Made by a program: the position numbers and the translations under genes
In this document: positions 54,096 through 63,175 of the stretch, in pieces
How positions within the stretch are numbered: position 1 is the stretch's first letter
How the letters are laid out: every line of letters begins with the position of its first letter
From: Blastococcus colisei
Lineage (GTDB): Bacteria > Actinomycetota > Actinomycetes > Mycobacteriales > Geodermatophilaceae
Direction: 5' to 3'
Assembly (NCBI RefSeq): GCF_006717095.1
Contig: NZ_VFQE01000001.1
Coordinates: 3,658,001 to 3,722,000 of the forward strand
DNA length: 64,000 nt
Notes under the pieces: generated by a model
Database searches by the model: none
Told to the model about the DNA's origin: nothing
The model's input: only the letters and a program-made list of their open reading frames with translations

Positions 54096-55525
54096 CGCAG
54101 GGTCTCCAGGGCGGAAGTCCAGTGCCCGCGGCCGGGGCTCAGCCACTCCGGGTCGAAGCCGACCCGCTCGTAGTCGGCCAGATCGACCGGGTCGTGCTCG
54201 GGCACCGCCCGACGATCCGGGCCGGGCGCGAACACCTCGGTGACGGCGGGGCGGCCGGCCTCACCGATGCCGTTGCACTCCAGCACCTGGCTGACGAACC
54301 GGTGCCGCCGTCCGCCGATCCACCGCTCGTCCACGGTGGCGATGTGCACGATCAGGTCGATGGCGCCCGCGCAGGAGCGGTAGGCGTGCTCCGGGGTGAC
54401 CGACGCCCGGCCGCGCATGCACAGGTTGGCCAGCCGCTCGAAGGCGTGGTGGGCGGAGCGGGCGTGCAGGGTGCAGCAGGAGCCGCCCTCGCCGGCCTCC
54501 ATCACCTCGATCAGCGGCCACGCCTCCTCACCGCGGACCTCCCCCAGCCACACCCGGCTGGTGTTCATCACCAGCGCCTGCTCGACCAGCTCGGTCAGCG
54601 TCACCTCACCGAGGCGGCGGCCGTCCGGACCGCGCTCGCCGGTTCCCTCCCGCGCCTCGAACGGCACCACCCGGGGGTGCCGCTCGGGCAGGTCGTGCAG
54701 CAGCAGCTCGAAGTGCTTCTCGATCGTGGCCAGGTTCTCCTGCACCGGCAGCTCATTGGCCAGCGCCCGCAGCAGCAGCGTCTTGCCGGCGCCCTGCCCG
54801 CCGGTCACGACGATGTTCTTGCGGGCCCGGATCGCCGCCCGGAGGAACTCCGCGAGCGCCCGGTCCAGGGCTCCCAGTCCGATCAGGTCGGAGAGGTCTA
54901 CGTTGCGGATCCGGTGCCGGCGGATCACCAGCTGCGGGCGCGGCACGGTCTCGATCACCGCCGCCAGCCGCGAACCGTCCGGCAGCCGCATCGTCAGCAG
55001 CGGGCTGGCGGGCGTCAGGGTCCGCTCCGAGCGGCCGAGCCGGGCGGCGATGTACTGCAGCTGCCGCACCAGGTCCTCGTCGGAGTCGGCGACCGCCTCG
55101 ACGCGGACGTCACGGCCGTCGGCGTAGCCGATCCACACGTTGTCGAAGCCGTGCGCCTCGATGTTCTCCACCAGCGGGTCGTCGACGTAGGGCTGCAGCC
55201 GGCCCAGGCCGAACTGGGCGGCGAACGCCGCCTCCGCGATCGCCAGCTCGTCCTCCGCGGACGGAACCGCCTGCCCGCTACGCATCCGCTCGCGCACCAG
55301 CTGGTCGATCTCGTCCTGGATCAAAGTGCGTGCCAGTTCCTGCTGCGCCGCCACCCCCAGAGACGGTCGCCGTTTGAGTTCCTCCGCCAGGGCCGTCGCC
55401 GTCGCGTCGTGCAACCGGCGAACCACCTTCCAATCCAGGGGAGCCGGCGCCGCATCCAGTCGGCCGTGCCCGTTGGGCTCGGCCGGAACGGCCGCCCTGG
55501 CGTGATCCATCTGTTCAGCGGCCAC
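54092..55525 (-). CDS. tadA: TadA/CpaF secretion ATPase
   Basis: The 477-residue hexameric ATPase drives pilus assembly. Walker A is GGQGAGKT at 242-249, with an Asp box (EKHFELLLHD) and Walker B region SRVWLGEVRGEEAW, plus the His box TLHARSAHHAF. Start: GTG at 55525 follows GGGAG and overlaps the CpaE-like gene by 11 bp; an ATG at 55510 lies five codons later. It should hydrolyse ATP, as all motifs are intact. Confidence 0.92.
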   Translation of the reverse strand: MAAEQMDHARAAVPAEPNGHGRLDAAPAPLDWKVVRRLHDATATALAEELKRRPSLGVAAQQELARTLIQDEIDQLVRERMRSGQAVPSAEDELAIAEAAFAAQFGLGRLQPYVDDPLVENIEAHGFDNVWIGYADGRDVRVEAVADSDEDLVRQLQYIAARLGRSERTLTPASPLLTMRLPDGSRLAAVIETVPRPQLVIRRHRIRNVDLSDLIGLGALDRALAEFLRAAIRARKNIVVTGGQGAGKTLLLRALANELPVQENLATIEKHFELLLHDLPERHPRVVPFEAREGTGERGPDGRRLGEVTLTELVEQALVMNTSRVWLGEVRGEEAWPLIEVMEAGEGGSCCTLHARSAHHAFERLANLCMRGRASVTPEHAYRSCAGAIDLIVHIATVDERWIGGRRHRFVSQVLECNGIGEAGRPAVTEVFAPGPDRRAVPEHDPVDLADYERVGFDPEWLSPGRGHWTSALETLR

Positions 55526-56324
55526 GGCTGCTCCCGGCGTTACTCGCTGGGATCGGCCGTGGCGTCGGGGCGAGCCGGTCGTGCCGGGCTGCGGCGAACT
55601 CGGCCAGGTCCGCCGCGGCCGTGCGCGCAGCGCGTAGCAACACCGACTGTGTGAACAGTCGGCTGGCCGGGGCGCCGTCGCTCAGCACCGACGCCGCCTT
55701 CGGGTCGCGCGGCAGCACACCGATGACCGGCATGCCCAGTGCATCACCGACCTCACGAGCGCTGTACGGCTCCCCCGGGCCGACCACCAGCGCGCACAAC
55801 GCCCCACCGCCGCCCGGGGCCTCGGGCACCAGTGTCCGCAGGTCCGCGATCGACAGCTTTGCCGCGTGCACCGCACGCAGCGTCGACCCCGTCACCAGGA
55901 CCACTGCGGCGGCCCGCTGCAACACCGGGATCGGGTACCGCTCCGACCGCAACCGCCCGCAGTCGGCCAGCACGTCGGTCCCCTGCTCGTCGAGTCCCGT
56001 CAAGGCAGCCGCGAGGCGATTCCAGTCGATGCCGCGCGCGGCGCCCGGGTCGACCAGTCCAGGCAGCAGGAGCGCTCTGCCTGCCTCGTCCAGCCGCAGC
56101 AGATGGGCGAACAGCTGCTGCTCCAGCCCGCCGCGGCGGGCGGCGAACGCCAGCTCGCCCAGCCCGCCGGCCGGCAGCTGCGCACGGCCGTAACCGGCCA
56201 GCACCTCACCGCCCGCCGGGTCCAGCTCGGCAAGGGTCGCCCGCCGCTGCCAGGACAGGACCAGCGCCAACCCCGCGGTGCTCACCCCCGGGGATCCCTT
56301 CGCCGAGGTCAGCGCGATCAGCAC
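55515..56324 (-). CDS. CpaE/TadZ-like MinD-fold protein
   Basis: The 269 residues begin with a deviant P-loop SAKGSPGVST (Lys9 kept, but the usual loop Lys is Val14), followed by a TLAELDPAGG switch-like segment and a DVLADCGRL Walker B-like strand. TadZ/CpaE proteins with such loops position the Tad machine at the pole or along the cell. It starts with GTG. The degenerate loop suggests weak or no ATP hydrolysis. Confidence 0.85.
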   Translation of the reverse strand: MLIALTSAKGSPGVSTAGLALVLSWQRRATLAELDPAGGEVLAGYGRAQLPAGGLGELAFAARRGGLEQQLFAHLLRLDEAGRALLLPGLVDPGAARGIDWNRLAAALTGLDEQGTDVLADCGRLRSERYPIPVLQRAAAVVLVTGSTLRAVHAAKLSIADLRTLVPEAPGGGGALCALVVGPGEPYSAREVGDALGMPVIGVLPRDPKAASVLSDGAPASRLFTQSVLLRAARTAAADLAEFAAARHDRLAPTPRPIPASNAGSSRGR

Positions 56325-56336
56325 CGGAATCCTCGC

Positions 56337-57023
56337 CTACTCGCCCGGTACCACGACGATGACGACCAGACCGGCGGCCGCCCGGGCGGCCACATCCGCG
56401 CCGTCGACGTCGTCCACGAGCACGTCCACGACCCGGAGCCCGTCGACCCCGACCGGCCCGGTGTTGGCGACCGTCGCCTGAACCGGGCCCGGCGTGGGGG
56501 CACCGGCCGGTGCCATGCCTTCGGTGGCCATCGGCACCAGCAGCACCTCGTCGCCGGAGCGCAGCGGGGTCGCGGGCACCTGGGCGGTGGTCACCGCAAC
56601 CCCGACCAGGTGCTGCCCCGGCGGCGGGAACCGCTCGTCGGTCAACGCCTCGCGGGTGAGCAGCGACCCCGCAGTCAGGTCGGTGGCCGCGATCATGCCG
56701 ATGACCTCGTCGCGGTCGGCGTACGGGATCGGCGACAGTGCCGGATCGGCTGCGATCCGCGCCTCCACCAGGTCGGCGTCGGTGACCTTCTGTCCCCACG
56801 GCACGGCGCGGGTGAGCGCGACGACCGAGGTGGTCTGTCCCAACGACGTCGCCACGAAAGAGGCGCCCAGCGCACCGAGGACCACCATCGCGACCGCCAG
56901 GGCGAGCAGCGCCGGCCGGCGGCGACGCCGGGGCGGGAACAGCGTGGGCGCCCTCGAGAGACCCGGGGGCTCGACCGGGGTGTCCAGCCGGGAGGGAGAG
57001 TCGTCGGTGCGGGCCCGGGTCAT
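56337..57023 (-). CDS. CpaB/RcpC-like SAF-domain protein
   Basis: The 228-residue protein has a basic N-terminus, one membrane helix at about 37-60 and an external SAF domain (VVALTRAVPWGQKVTDADLVEARI and DLTAGSLLTREAL). CpaB/RcpC proteins act in Flp pilus assembly at the wall or outer layer. The ATG at 57023 overlaps the upstream stop by one base. Confidence 0.85.
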   Translation of the reverse strand: MTRARTDDSPSRLDTPVEPPGLSRAPTLFPPRRRRRPALLALAVAMVVLGALGASFVATSLGQTTSVVALTRAVPWGQKVTDADLVEARIAADPALSPIPYADRDEVIGMIAATDLTAGSLLTREALTDERFPPPGQHLVGVAVTTAQVPATPLRSGDEVLLVPMATEGMAPAGAPTPGPVQATVANTGPVGVDGLRVVDVLVDDVDGADVAARAAAGLVVIVVVPGE

Positions 57024-57937
57024 CAGGTGCCGTCCTGGTTCAGCACGTGCAACTCACCGACCGAGAGCTCGGCATCCGACGAGAGCTCCAGCACCTCCGT
57101 GCCCGACTGGCCGCCGCCGGACCAGGTGATCGTCCACGTGCTGGTGGCGGTGATCGGCCACGGCCCGCCGCCGGGTACGTGATTGGCCGAGGCAGTCGCG
57201 TAGGTATAGCCGCAGTCCGGCGACTCGCCGTCCGAACCGGCCGGATACGGCGTGCCTGCGCCGCAGATCACCGTGTTGCCGTCGCCCATGTCCCAGACGA
57301 TCCGGCTGACCTCGCCCACCGCGGTCACCGTCACGCCACCGGCGGACGCCGACTGCCGGGTAGGCCCGGTGGTGTGCTCGCCGCGCTCGGTCCACATCCA
57401 GACCGGCAGCCCGACCAGGCCACTCGCCGAGCCCGGCGGCGGGGCCATGCCGATCTGCGGGGCATGCATCACCATCGATGCGATCGCCTGCTCAGCCAGC
57501 ATCCGCGGATCGACTTGCGTGGCCGGCGTCGGATCAGCGCCATTGGGCAGGAAAATGCGCGCCACCCAGTCGCGGGAGAACCCGGCTGGCGGTGGACAGA
57601 CCATCAACCAGATCGTGCCGCTCTCCGGCGTCTGACCGGCCCAGACCGGATCCAACGCCCACGGCTGCGGATCAGCTATCTCGTAGGTGCAGGGATTCGG
57701 GTCTTCGGCGGCGCCTTCGCCACCAGTATCAGCCGGTCCGGCCGCGGAGCCGTCTTCGCCTCCGCGACCACCGTCCCCGTCGCCCGGCGGGGCCGGGACC
57801 CAGATAACGCAGATACCCGTGCGCGGATCGGTCCGCTGACACTCGACCGGCGGAGCCCCAGCTGCAGTGCCCGGCGCTGCGAGGCTCACTGTCACGAGGG
57901 CTGCCGCCAGTCCCGCAATCCGGGCCAGCGTCAGCAC
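57023..57937 (-). CDS. Secreted hypothetical protein of the Tad operon
   Basis: This 304-residue protein has a signal peptide (LTLARIAGLAAALVTVSLAA, cleavage near AAGA), a Gly/Asp-rich linker and a domain with Cys pairs, PICG-type strands and WPITATSTWTITW, reminiscent of a PKD or Ig-like fold. It is the protein often annotated only as ATP/GTP-binding in Streptomyces Tad loci, but I see no P-loop. The GTG at 57937 overlaps the upstream stop by 7 bp. Confidence 0.7.
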   Translation of the reverse strand: MLTLARIAGLAAALVTVSLAAPGTAAGAPPVECQRTDPRTGICVIWVPAPPGDGDGGRGGEDGSAAGPADTGGEGAAEDPNPCTYEIADPQPWALDPVWAGQTPESGTIWLMVCPPPAGFSRDWVARIFLPNGADPTPATQVDPRMLAEQAIASMVMHAPQIGMAPPPGSASGLVGLPVWMWTERGEHTTGPTRQSASAGGVTVTAVGEVSRIVWDMGDGNTVICGAGTPYPAGSDGESPDCGYTYATASANHVPGGGPWPITATSTWTITWSGGGQSGTEVLELSSDAELSVGELHVLNQDGT

Positions 57938-58518
57938 GGTTGATCCGTCCGCGGCTCCAGCGTGCTGACCAGCCACGGTTCGCCGGGTTCGGACAGGTAC
58001 TGGATGACCGTGATGTCCCAGACGTACCGGGGCGGAGTCCCCGGCGGAACGACCTCACCGCTGTCGGCCTTCACCAGCTGCGTGCTCTGGCTGTCATAGC
58101 AGCCGGTCATGGCCACGGTCGGCCCCTCCGGCGCGGCAAGACCTACGCTCATGACCTCGACGTCCACCTGCGAGTCGCCGACCTGCCGGAGGCCCAGCAC
58201 CGCATAGTCACGAGCCGCCTGGACGGCGAGGTAGGCGGCGGGGTCACCGGCGTACTGGCGGATCTCCGGCTCCCAATCCCTCAGTCCCGGGTCTTGGCTG
58301 GCCGCGTCCGTCACGCGCAGAAACTCACTGAAGGCGGTAGTCGCGGCCTCCTCCGCCAACTCCTCCCGGGTCGGCGGCGGCGCGGTTGTCGTGGTCGGTG
58401 CCGCCGCCGAGCTGGACGTCGTCGCCCGTGGCGGAGTCTCTCCTCCGCTACAGCCGGAGAGAGCCAGGAACAGCGCCAGAGCGGCAGATGTCCGAGCGGC
58501 TACCCGCGGGCCTGTCAT
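57931..58518 (-). CDS. Putative lipoprotein at the head of the Tad operon
   Basis: The 195 residues have a signal peptide with lipobox LALSGC (Cys23), a Thr/Pro/Ser-rich linker and a soluble domain with two cysteines (TGCYDS and the C-terminal DQPC). It is likely anchored outside the membrane and may help pilus assembly or be an extracellular sensor. No family is recognised. It is the first gene of the 11-kb pilus operon, with 208 bp before it for the promoter. Confidence 0.72.
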   Translation of the reverse strand: MTGPRVAARTSAALALFLALSGCSGGETPPRATTSSSAAAPTTTTAPPPTREELAEEAATTAFSEFLRVTDAASQDPGLRDWEPEIRQYAGDPAAYLAVQAARDYAVLGLRQVGDSQVDVEVMSVGLAAPEGPTVAMTGCYDSQSTQLVKADSGEVVPPGTPPRYVWDITVIQYLSEPGEPWLVSTLEPRTDQPC

Positions 58519-58726
58519 CGCCGTGGTCCTGCCGAGAGGACCGGCGCCGGGGCTCCGGGCAACGGCACTGGTTCGCAGGACGAAACGTGCGCGTCAGGAG
58601 TCAGAACAGCGCTTCGCCAGCACACGACTGTGGCGCTGTCCATAGGGACCTCCCCGACCGGCGTTCGGACGGGAAATTACCATCCCACCCGGTGAGCGCA
58701 ACCCCCAGCTGAACCGGCTCGTGCAG

Positions 58727-59176
58727 TTACCTGAGGGAGGTCTCGGCGGGATGGTCACTTCGGGAGCGACGGATGGCTGACTGAACCAGCGCCGCATCGA
58801 TCCGTAATACCGCGGCGATCGCCGCGATCACCTTGTCGGTCGGTTCTGAACCCGGGCGACCGTCTTCGAGGCGCACGTACGTCATCACAGACATCCCCGG
58901 TGCGCCCATCTCGTTCGTGGCCAACCCGGCGGCCACGCGCAACGCCGCTAGCGGCGGATCGTCCGGGTCGACATCGAGCAGTGAGAGCGGTTCGACGCCC
59001 AATACTGCCGCGAGTTTCGGCACGAACCGTGGCCTCGGCCGCTCGATGCCCGACTCCCACACCTTGATCCGGGAAGGGCTGGACAGCCCGAGCGCCAGGG
59101 TCAGGTCCTCCCTCGTCAGTCCCACGGCCTCCCGGGCGGCCAGGAGACGATCACCGCGGAGAAGTGGCCGCGCCAC
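58727..59176 (-). CDS. XRE-family regulator with two helix-turn-helix segments
   Basis: The 149 residues contain one HTH at about 8-50 (LTREDLTLALGLSSPSRIKVWESG) and a second at about 78-130 (LATNEMGAPGMSVMTYVRLEDG), the latter in the XRE pattern and the whole being a double HTH. It starts with GTG. It lies directly upstream of the Tad operon on the same strand and may control it, although 208 bp with a likely promoter separate them. Confidence 0.8.
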   Translation of the reverse strand: MARPLLRGDRLLAAREAVGLTREDLTLALGLSSPSRIKVWESGIERPRPRFVPKLAAVLGVEPLSLLDVDPDDPPLAALRVAAGLATNEMGAPGMSVMTYVRLEDGRPGSEPTDKVIAAIAAVLRIDAALVQSAIRRSRSDHPAETSLR

Positions 59177-60062
59177 AGCACCTCCATCGACCCAGCCCGG
59201 TCAGATGCCCGCCGGTAGTCGTGCACCCTATCGACGGCGGTAGGCGCTGGCAGCAAGTCCCGGTGCGCGCAAATCCCGTCGATGTCATACGGCCGTCGAC
59301 CGTGCCTCGCGATAGCCGGTCTCATGGCCCCGCCTTCCGCTCGCCGGCAGGAGGACGTCCCAGGAAGCTTTGTGCGCAGGCCGCCTGGAAGCAGACTCGG
59401 GGATCGCGACCGAGTGGTGTGGCGGCAAGGTGAGGAGGTCGTCCGCTCCAGTGGCTTCCCGCGCTCTAGCAGCGCCGAGTCATCCGTCTAACGCGAGAGA
59501 AGTGGTCCACGCCATTCTCCTGCAGCCGTGATGGCACCGATCCGACCGGCGCGGGAACCGAGCGGACGATCAACGGGCCCAGCTCAGCGACCTCATGAAG
59601 TACTGAAGAGGCACTGGAGAATCTGAGGCAGTGTCATCGGCACAGGATGCCTCTGCGGACCTGCGGGGTGAGCTCGACGGGACTCGACGGATGGCTGGGC
59701 GACCCGCTCGCGGCTTCCTCGAGAGTTCTCTCGCCGATCCCCGCTTCCTGAGACCGAGAGAATGGCCATGGATTTGGCCCGGGCGACAGAAACCGCGACG
59801 CATCAGCAGTAGCTGACCCTGATCGAGGCGGCTGCCCTCCTTCGACCCCGATCGCAGCACTATGGTATTGGCGGCAACGAGGTCTAAGTGCCGACGGCTT
59901 CCGGCTGGGTCGCCGTGTCGTCTACCAATCGCGCGGACCACGACCGCTGAGGCCTCATGCGCCCCCAACGCCGAGACACACAATAGGTCCACCCGGCATT
60001 GTTGTCAGTACCGGCTGACAGTGTCGGTCATCTCAAATGTCACGCAGGGCAAGGTGGCCGAC
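59177..60062. other. Gene-poor region before the M48 peptidase, with inverted repeat
   Basis: I see no supported gene in these 886 bp; the longer frames (for example 59570-59992 on the minus strand) lack recognisable features. Near the right end, TGTCAG (60003-60008) and CTGACA (60015-60020) are a 6-bp inverted repeat with a 6-bp spacer, 43 bp before the peptidase ATG, in operator position. BlaI-like repressors often partner such peptidases but none is present. Confidence 0.4.
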
Positions 60063-61028
60063 ATGAAGCACAGCTGTGAACGTCCCCGACACTCCGCAGA
60101 GTGGCGCCTGCTGTGCGCCGCCCCGGCGATCCTGCTCAGCGCGATGCTAGTGACGGTCGCCTTCAGCTGGTTGAGGCCGTACACCCTCCTGCCCGTCGCC
60201 GCCTGGTTGCTCCTGGTCCCCGTGTTGTTGCTGATCCGCCCGATCGAACGGCTCGCGGTCGGCACTGCCTACCGGTTCGAGATACCTACCGGCCGAGACG
60301 CCGAATGGCTGACCTGGCTTCAACAGCGGACCGAAAACCGATGCGGGGTCGCTGCTGACCGCCTCGACTGGTACGTCCGCACCGACCCAACACCGAATGC
60401 GTTCGCTGTCGGTCTGCGCTCGATCACCGTGACCACCGGTTTCCTGCACCTCCTCGAGAGCGGCCGACTGACCCCGGAACAGGCGGTAGCCGTGGCCATG
60501 CACGAGGTGGGACACCACATCACCCGCGGCCCCCGCTACGGGCTGATCATCAACTGGCTGACCCTTCCGTGGCAGATCCTCTACCGGGCTGCTATCCGCA
60601 TCGGCCACAGGCTTCCGCTCTCCCGCGCCGGCACGCTACTGATGCCGATCGTGTCCGTCGTCGCCATCGTCGACCTCGTACGCGAAGATCGCCCACCCCA
60701 ACATGTCGTACCCGTCCTCATCACGCTGATCACCGTGGCCATCGCCGTCATGGCCTCTCCCGTCGCTGACGCCGCTGCCTGCCGCGCCGGCGAACGCGCC
60801 GCCGACTCCTACGCCGCCGGACTCGGTGCGGGCCCGGACCTCGCCCGGGCACTGGACCAGGTGGCCCCCTGCTACGCCGGGACCCTGCTCGAGATGCCCC
60901 TGTCCAGCCACCCGGCGACCGCCGCCCGGCAACTACGGCTCTCCAGCGCTCCTGCCGGCCTCGCCCACGCCGGCCCATACCAGGCCGACCTTGCAACAGC
61001 GGATGGCAGTGCACTGACGAAGGAATGA
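60063..61028 (+). CDS. M48/M56-like membrane metallopeptidase
   Basis: The 321-residue protein has two N-terminal membrane helices (about 18-38 and 40-58), the zinc motif HEVGHH, and two further membrane segments (about 195-215 and 222-242) with a later zinc-ligand-like ERAADSYAA. This is the layout of HtpX/BlaR1-type membrane proteases, which cut misfolded membrane proteins or repressors. AAGGTGG precedes the ATG at 60063; a GTG 9 bases earlier is possible. Confidence 0.82.
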   Translation: MKHSCERPRHSAEWRLLCAAPAILLSAMLVTVAFSWLRPYTLLPVAAWLLLVPVLLLIRPIERLAVGTAYRFEIPTGRDAEWLTWLQQRTENRCGVAADRLDWYVRTDPTPNAFAVGLRSITVTTGFLHLLESGRLTPEQAVAVAMHEVGHHITRGPRYGLIINWLTLPWQILYRAAIRIGHRLPLSRAGTLLMPIVSVVAIVDLVREDRPPQHVVPVLITLITVAIAVMASPVADAAACRAGERAADSYAAGLGAGPDLARALDQVAPCYAGTLLEMPLSSHPATAARQLRLSSAPAGLAHAGPYQADLATADGSALTKE

Positions 61029-61155
61029 CCCGGGGGCGGGTTCAGGTTTGCGCAGACCGTGTTAAGCGCGGGACGGCCAAAGTCGGAACGGGTGGCTATT
61101 CCCGCAGGAGGCCGGCGCTGTCCGTTCACGCCCTCCGCGGGTAGGGATCCCCGGG

Positions 61156-61347
61156 TCAGTCGTCCTGATCGTCGTCCTGATCGTCGTCCTGGTCGTTGTC
61201 GTCGTTCTGGTCGTTCCCGTCGTCGTCGTTGACCGTGTCCTCGATGACGTCGGTTCCCGCCTCAGAGCCGCATGCGGTCAGCGTGGCGCTGCCACAGAGC
61301 AGGGCCGTCAGGGCAGACAGGACGGCGATTGAGCGTCGCATTCGCAT
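61156..61347 (-). CDS. Small Asp-rich lipoprotein
   Basis: With the ATG at 61347 the product is 63 residues: a signal peptide with lipobox LTAC, then a short linker and a tail made almost only of Asp, Asn and Gln with a repeating DDDQ pattern. The tail could bind calcium or other cations at the cell surface; this is inference. The open frame extends to 61380 but the shorter start gives a standard signal peptide. Confidence 0.7.
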   Translation of the reverse strand: MRMRRSIAVLSALTALLCGSATLTACGSEAGTDVIEDTVNDDDGNDQNDDNDQDDDQDDDQDD

Positions 61348-61720
61348 GATCGGACCGTAACGGCTCACCTGAGAAAGCACTCCCTCGATGAGAACCCGCT
61401 CATACCGCTCTCATCCAGCTGTCGGCGTACACGCGCTGCCCGAACTCCTGAGAGAAGCGCCGAGCGGTCCTCCGCCCACGCGGCTATCCTCCGCATCCCT
61501 TCAACGAGGAGGGGACCGAGCGAGCCGGCCCTCGTGGTGGGCGACTGATGCCCGACGATCAGCTCGTCGCATTCGGTCAGCTTTAGGAACCGGTCGAGGT
61601 ACTCCCTACCTCGGCAAGGGTGCCCATCGCTATGTCAGCGTGCCCTGCTGCACACGTCAACCCGCGGGGCGACTCCCGCCGACATCCCCCTCTGTGCGAC
61701 ATCCCTCCGCGCGACCGACG
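61348..61720. promoter_or_regulatory. Intergenic region upstream of the Asp-rich lipoprotein, with inverted repeat
   Basis: These 373 bp contain no supported gene. GATGAGA (61387-61393) and its complement TCTCATC (61409-61415) form an inverted repeat about 40 bp upstream of the lipoprotein start, suggesting an operator. The rest shows nothing notable. Confidence 0.4.
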
Positions 61721-63175
61721 TCAGTCATCATCGTCGTCGTCACGCTCATCACCGTTCCCGCGGCCGTTCCCGCCGTCACCGTTCCCGCGGCCGTTCCCGT
61801 CCTTGCCGCTGTCCTCGTCCGGGTCCCCGTCGTCGTCGCGCTGCTCGTCCTGGCCGCGCTCGACCGGTTGCTCCACCGGCGGGGGTACCACCACCGGCGG
61901 GGGCACCACCACCGGCGGAACGGCGTAGGTGACGGTGACGACGCCACCCGGCGCCACCTCGCCCACGGGGTCGATGCCGGTCACCTGTCCCGCGAGGACG
62001 TCCGCCGTCTCCGCCGGCACAAGTTCTACGCGCAGTCCGCGGCCGATCAGTTCGGCCTGGACCTCCGCGACGGGCCGGTCGAGGTAGTCCTCGGCGACCA
62101 CACTGATGCCGGGCTCGGCCGTCTCCTCGGAAGTCGCGCCGTCCGCGGGGACCTGCCGGCTTCCCCACGAGAGGGCGAGGACCGTCGCGTGGACCATCAG
62201 GGCGGCCAGCGCGCCGAGGAGGACACGGACCGCGGTCCGGCGTGGGGTCGCCCTGGCCCGGGAGGCTACGGACGTGGTCGCTCCTGTGATCCCTGCGGGC
62301 GGGAGAGGCATCACGGCGGTGCGCGCCGCAGCCGGCGCCGCCCCGGGGCGGCCGGCGATGACGTCGTCGACGGCGGCGAGCAGCGCGGCGCCGTTCGGAA
62401 AGCGTTCGGCGGGGTCCTTGGCCATCGCCCGCCGGACCAGCCTGCGTACGCTCTCCGGCAGGTCGGCCGGCAGCGGATCGGGCTCGTCGCGGATCTGCAT
62501 GACCGCGATCTGGACCGAGCTCTCCCCGTCGAACGCCCGCCGGCCCGCCAGGCACTCGTAGGCCACCGCGCCCAGGGCGTAGACGTCGCTCGCCGCGCCG
62601 GCCTTCGCTCCCTGCGCCTGCTCCGGGGACAGGTAGTGCGCGGTTCCAATGACCTGGCCGGTCTGGGTCAGCGGCACGCTGGACGCCGACCAGGCGATCC
62701 CGAAGTCGGTGATCTTGACGACGCCGTCGCCGCCCAGCAGCACGTTGCCCGGCTTGACGTCGCGGTGCACCACGCCGGCGGCGTGCGCCGCGGCCAGGGC
62801 CGCCGCGCACGAGCGCACGATGCCCAGAGTCGTCGGGACGTCGAGACGCCGTTCGCGGGCGAGCAGCGTCGCCAGCGACTCCCCCTCGACCAGTTCCATG
62901 ACCAGATAAGCCAGGCGCTCGCCGTCCTCGTCCAATTCCCCGTAGTCGAACACCGAGGCGATGTTGGGGTGGGTCAGGAGGGCGGTGTGCTGCGCCTCGG
63001 CGCGGAAGCGGCGGAGGAATGCCGCGTCACCGGTGAACTCGCTGCGCAGCACCTTCACCGCGACCGGCCGCTGCAGCACGGTGTCGCGGGCCCGCCAGAC
63101 CCGGCCCATGCCGCCGCTGGCGAGCAGGGCCTGGAGCTCGTAACGGTCACTCAGGAGGCGTCCCCTCGGTTCCAT
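61721..63175 (-). CDS. PknB-like Ser/Thr protein kinase with PASTA domain
   Basis: The 484-residue kinase has a Gly-rich loop (ASGGMGRVW), Lys41 in VAVKVLR, the catalytic loop HRDVKPGN with Asp139, DFG at 157-159 and a SPEQ activation-segment end. A membrane helix lies at about 319-341 and one PASTA domain at about 352-418 would sense peptidoglycan outside. After a VPPPVVVPPPVEQPVE hinge the tail is acidic with Gly-Asn-Gly-Asp repeats and ends in six Asp. The ATG at 63175 follows GGGGGGGAT. Substrates are not in the window. Confidence 0.93.
   Translation of the reverse strand: MEPRGRLLSDRYELQALLASGGMGRVWRARDTVLQRPVAVKVLRSEFTGDAAFLRRFRAEAQHTALLTHPNIASVFDYGELDEDGERLAYLVMELVEGESLATLLARERRLDVPTTLGIVRSCAAALAAAHAAGVVHRDVKPGNVLLGGDGVVKITDFGIAWSASSVPLTQTGQVIGTAHYLSPEQAQGAKAGAASDVYALGAVAYECLAGRRAFDGESSVQIAVMQIRDEPDPLPADLPESVRRLVRRAMAKDPAERFPNGAALLAAVDDVIAGRPGAAPAAARTAVMPLPPAGITGATTSVASRARATPRRTAVRVLLGALAALMVHATVLALSWGSRQVPADGATSEETAEPGISVVAEDYLDRPVAEVQAELIGRGLRVELVPAETADVLAGQVTGIDPVGEVAPGGVVTVTYAVPPVVVPPPVVVPPPVEQPVERGQDEQRDDDGDPDEDSGKDGNGRGNGDGGNGRGNGDERDDDDDD

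Noticed and set aside
59570-59992. Possible 140-residue gene on the minus strand
   Set aside because: No domain, no ribosome binding site and an Arg/Ser-rich composition typical of non-coding GC-rich frames.
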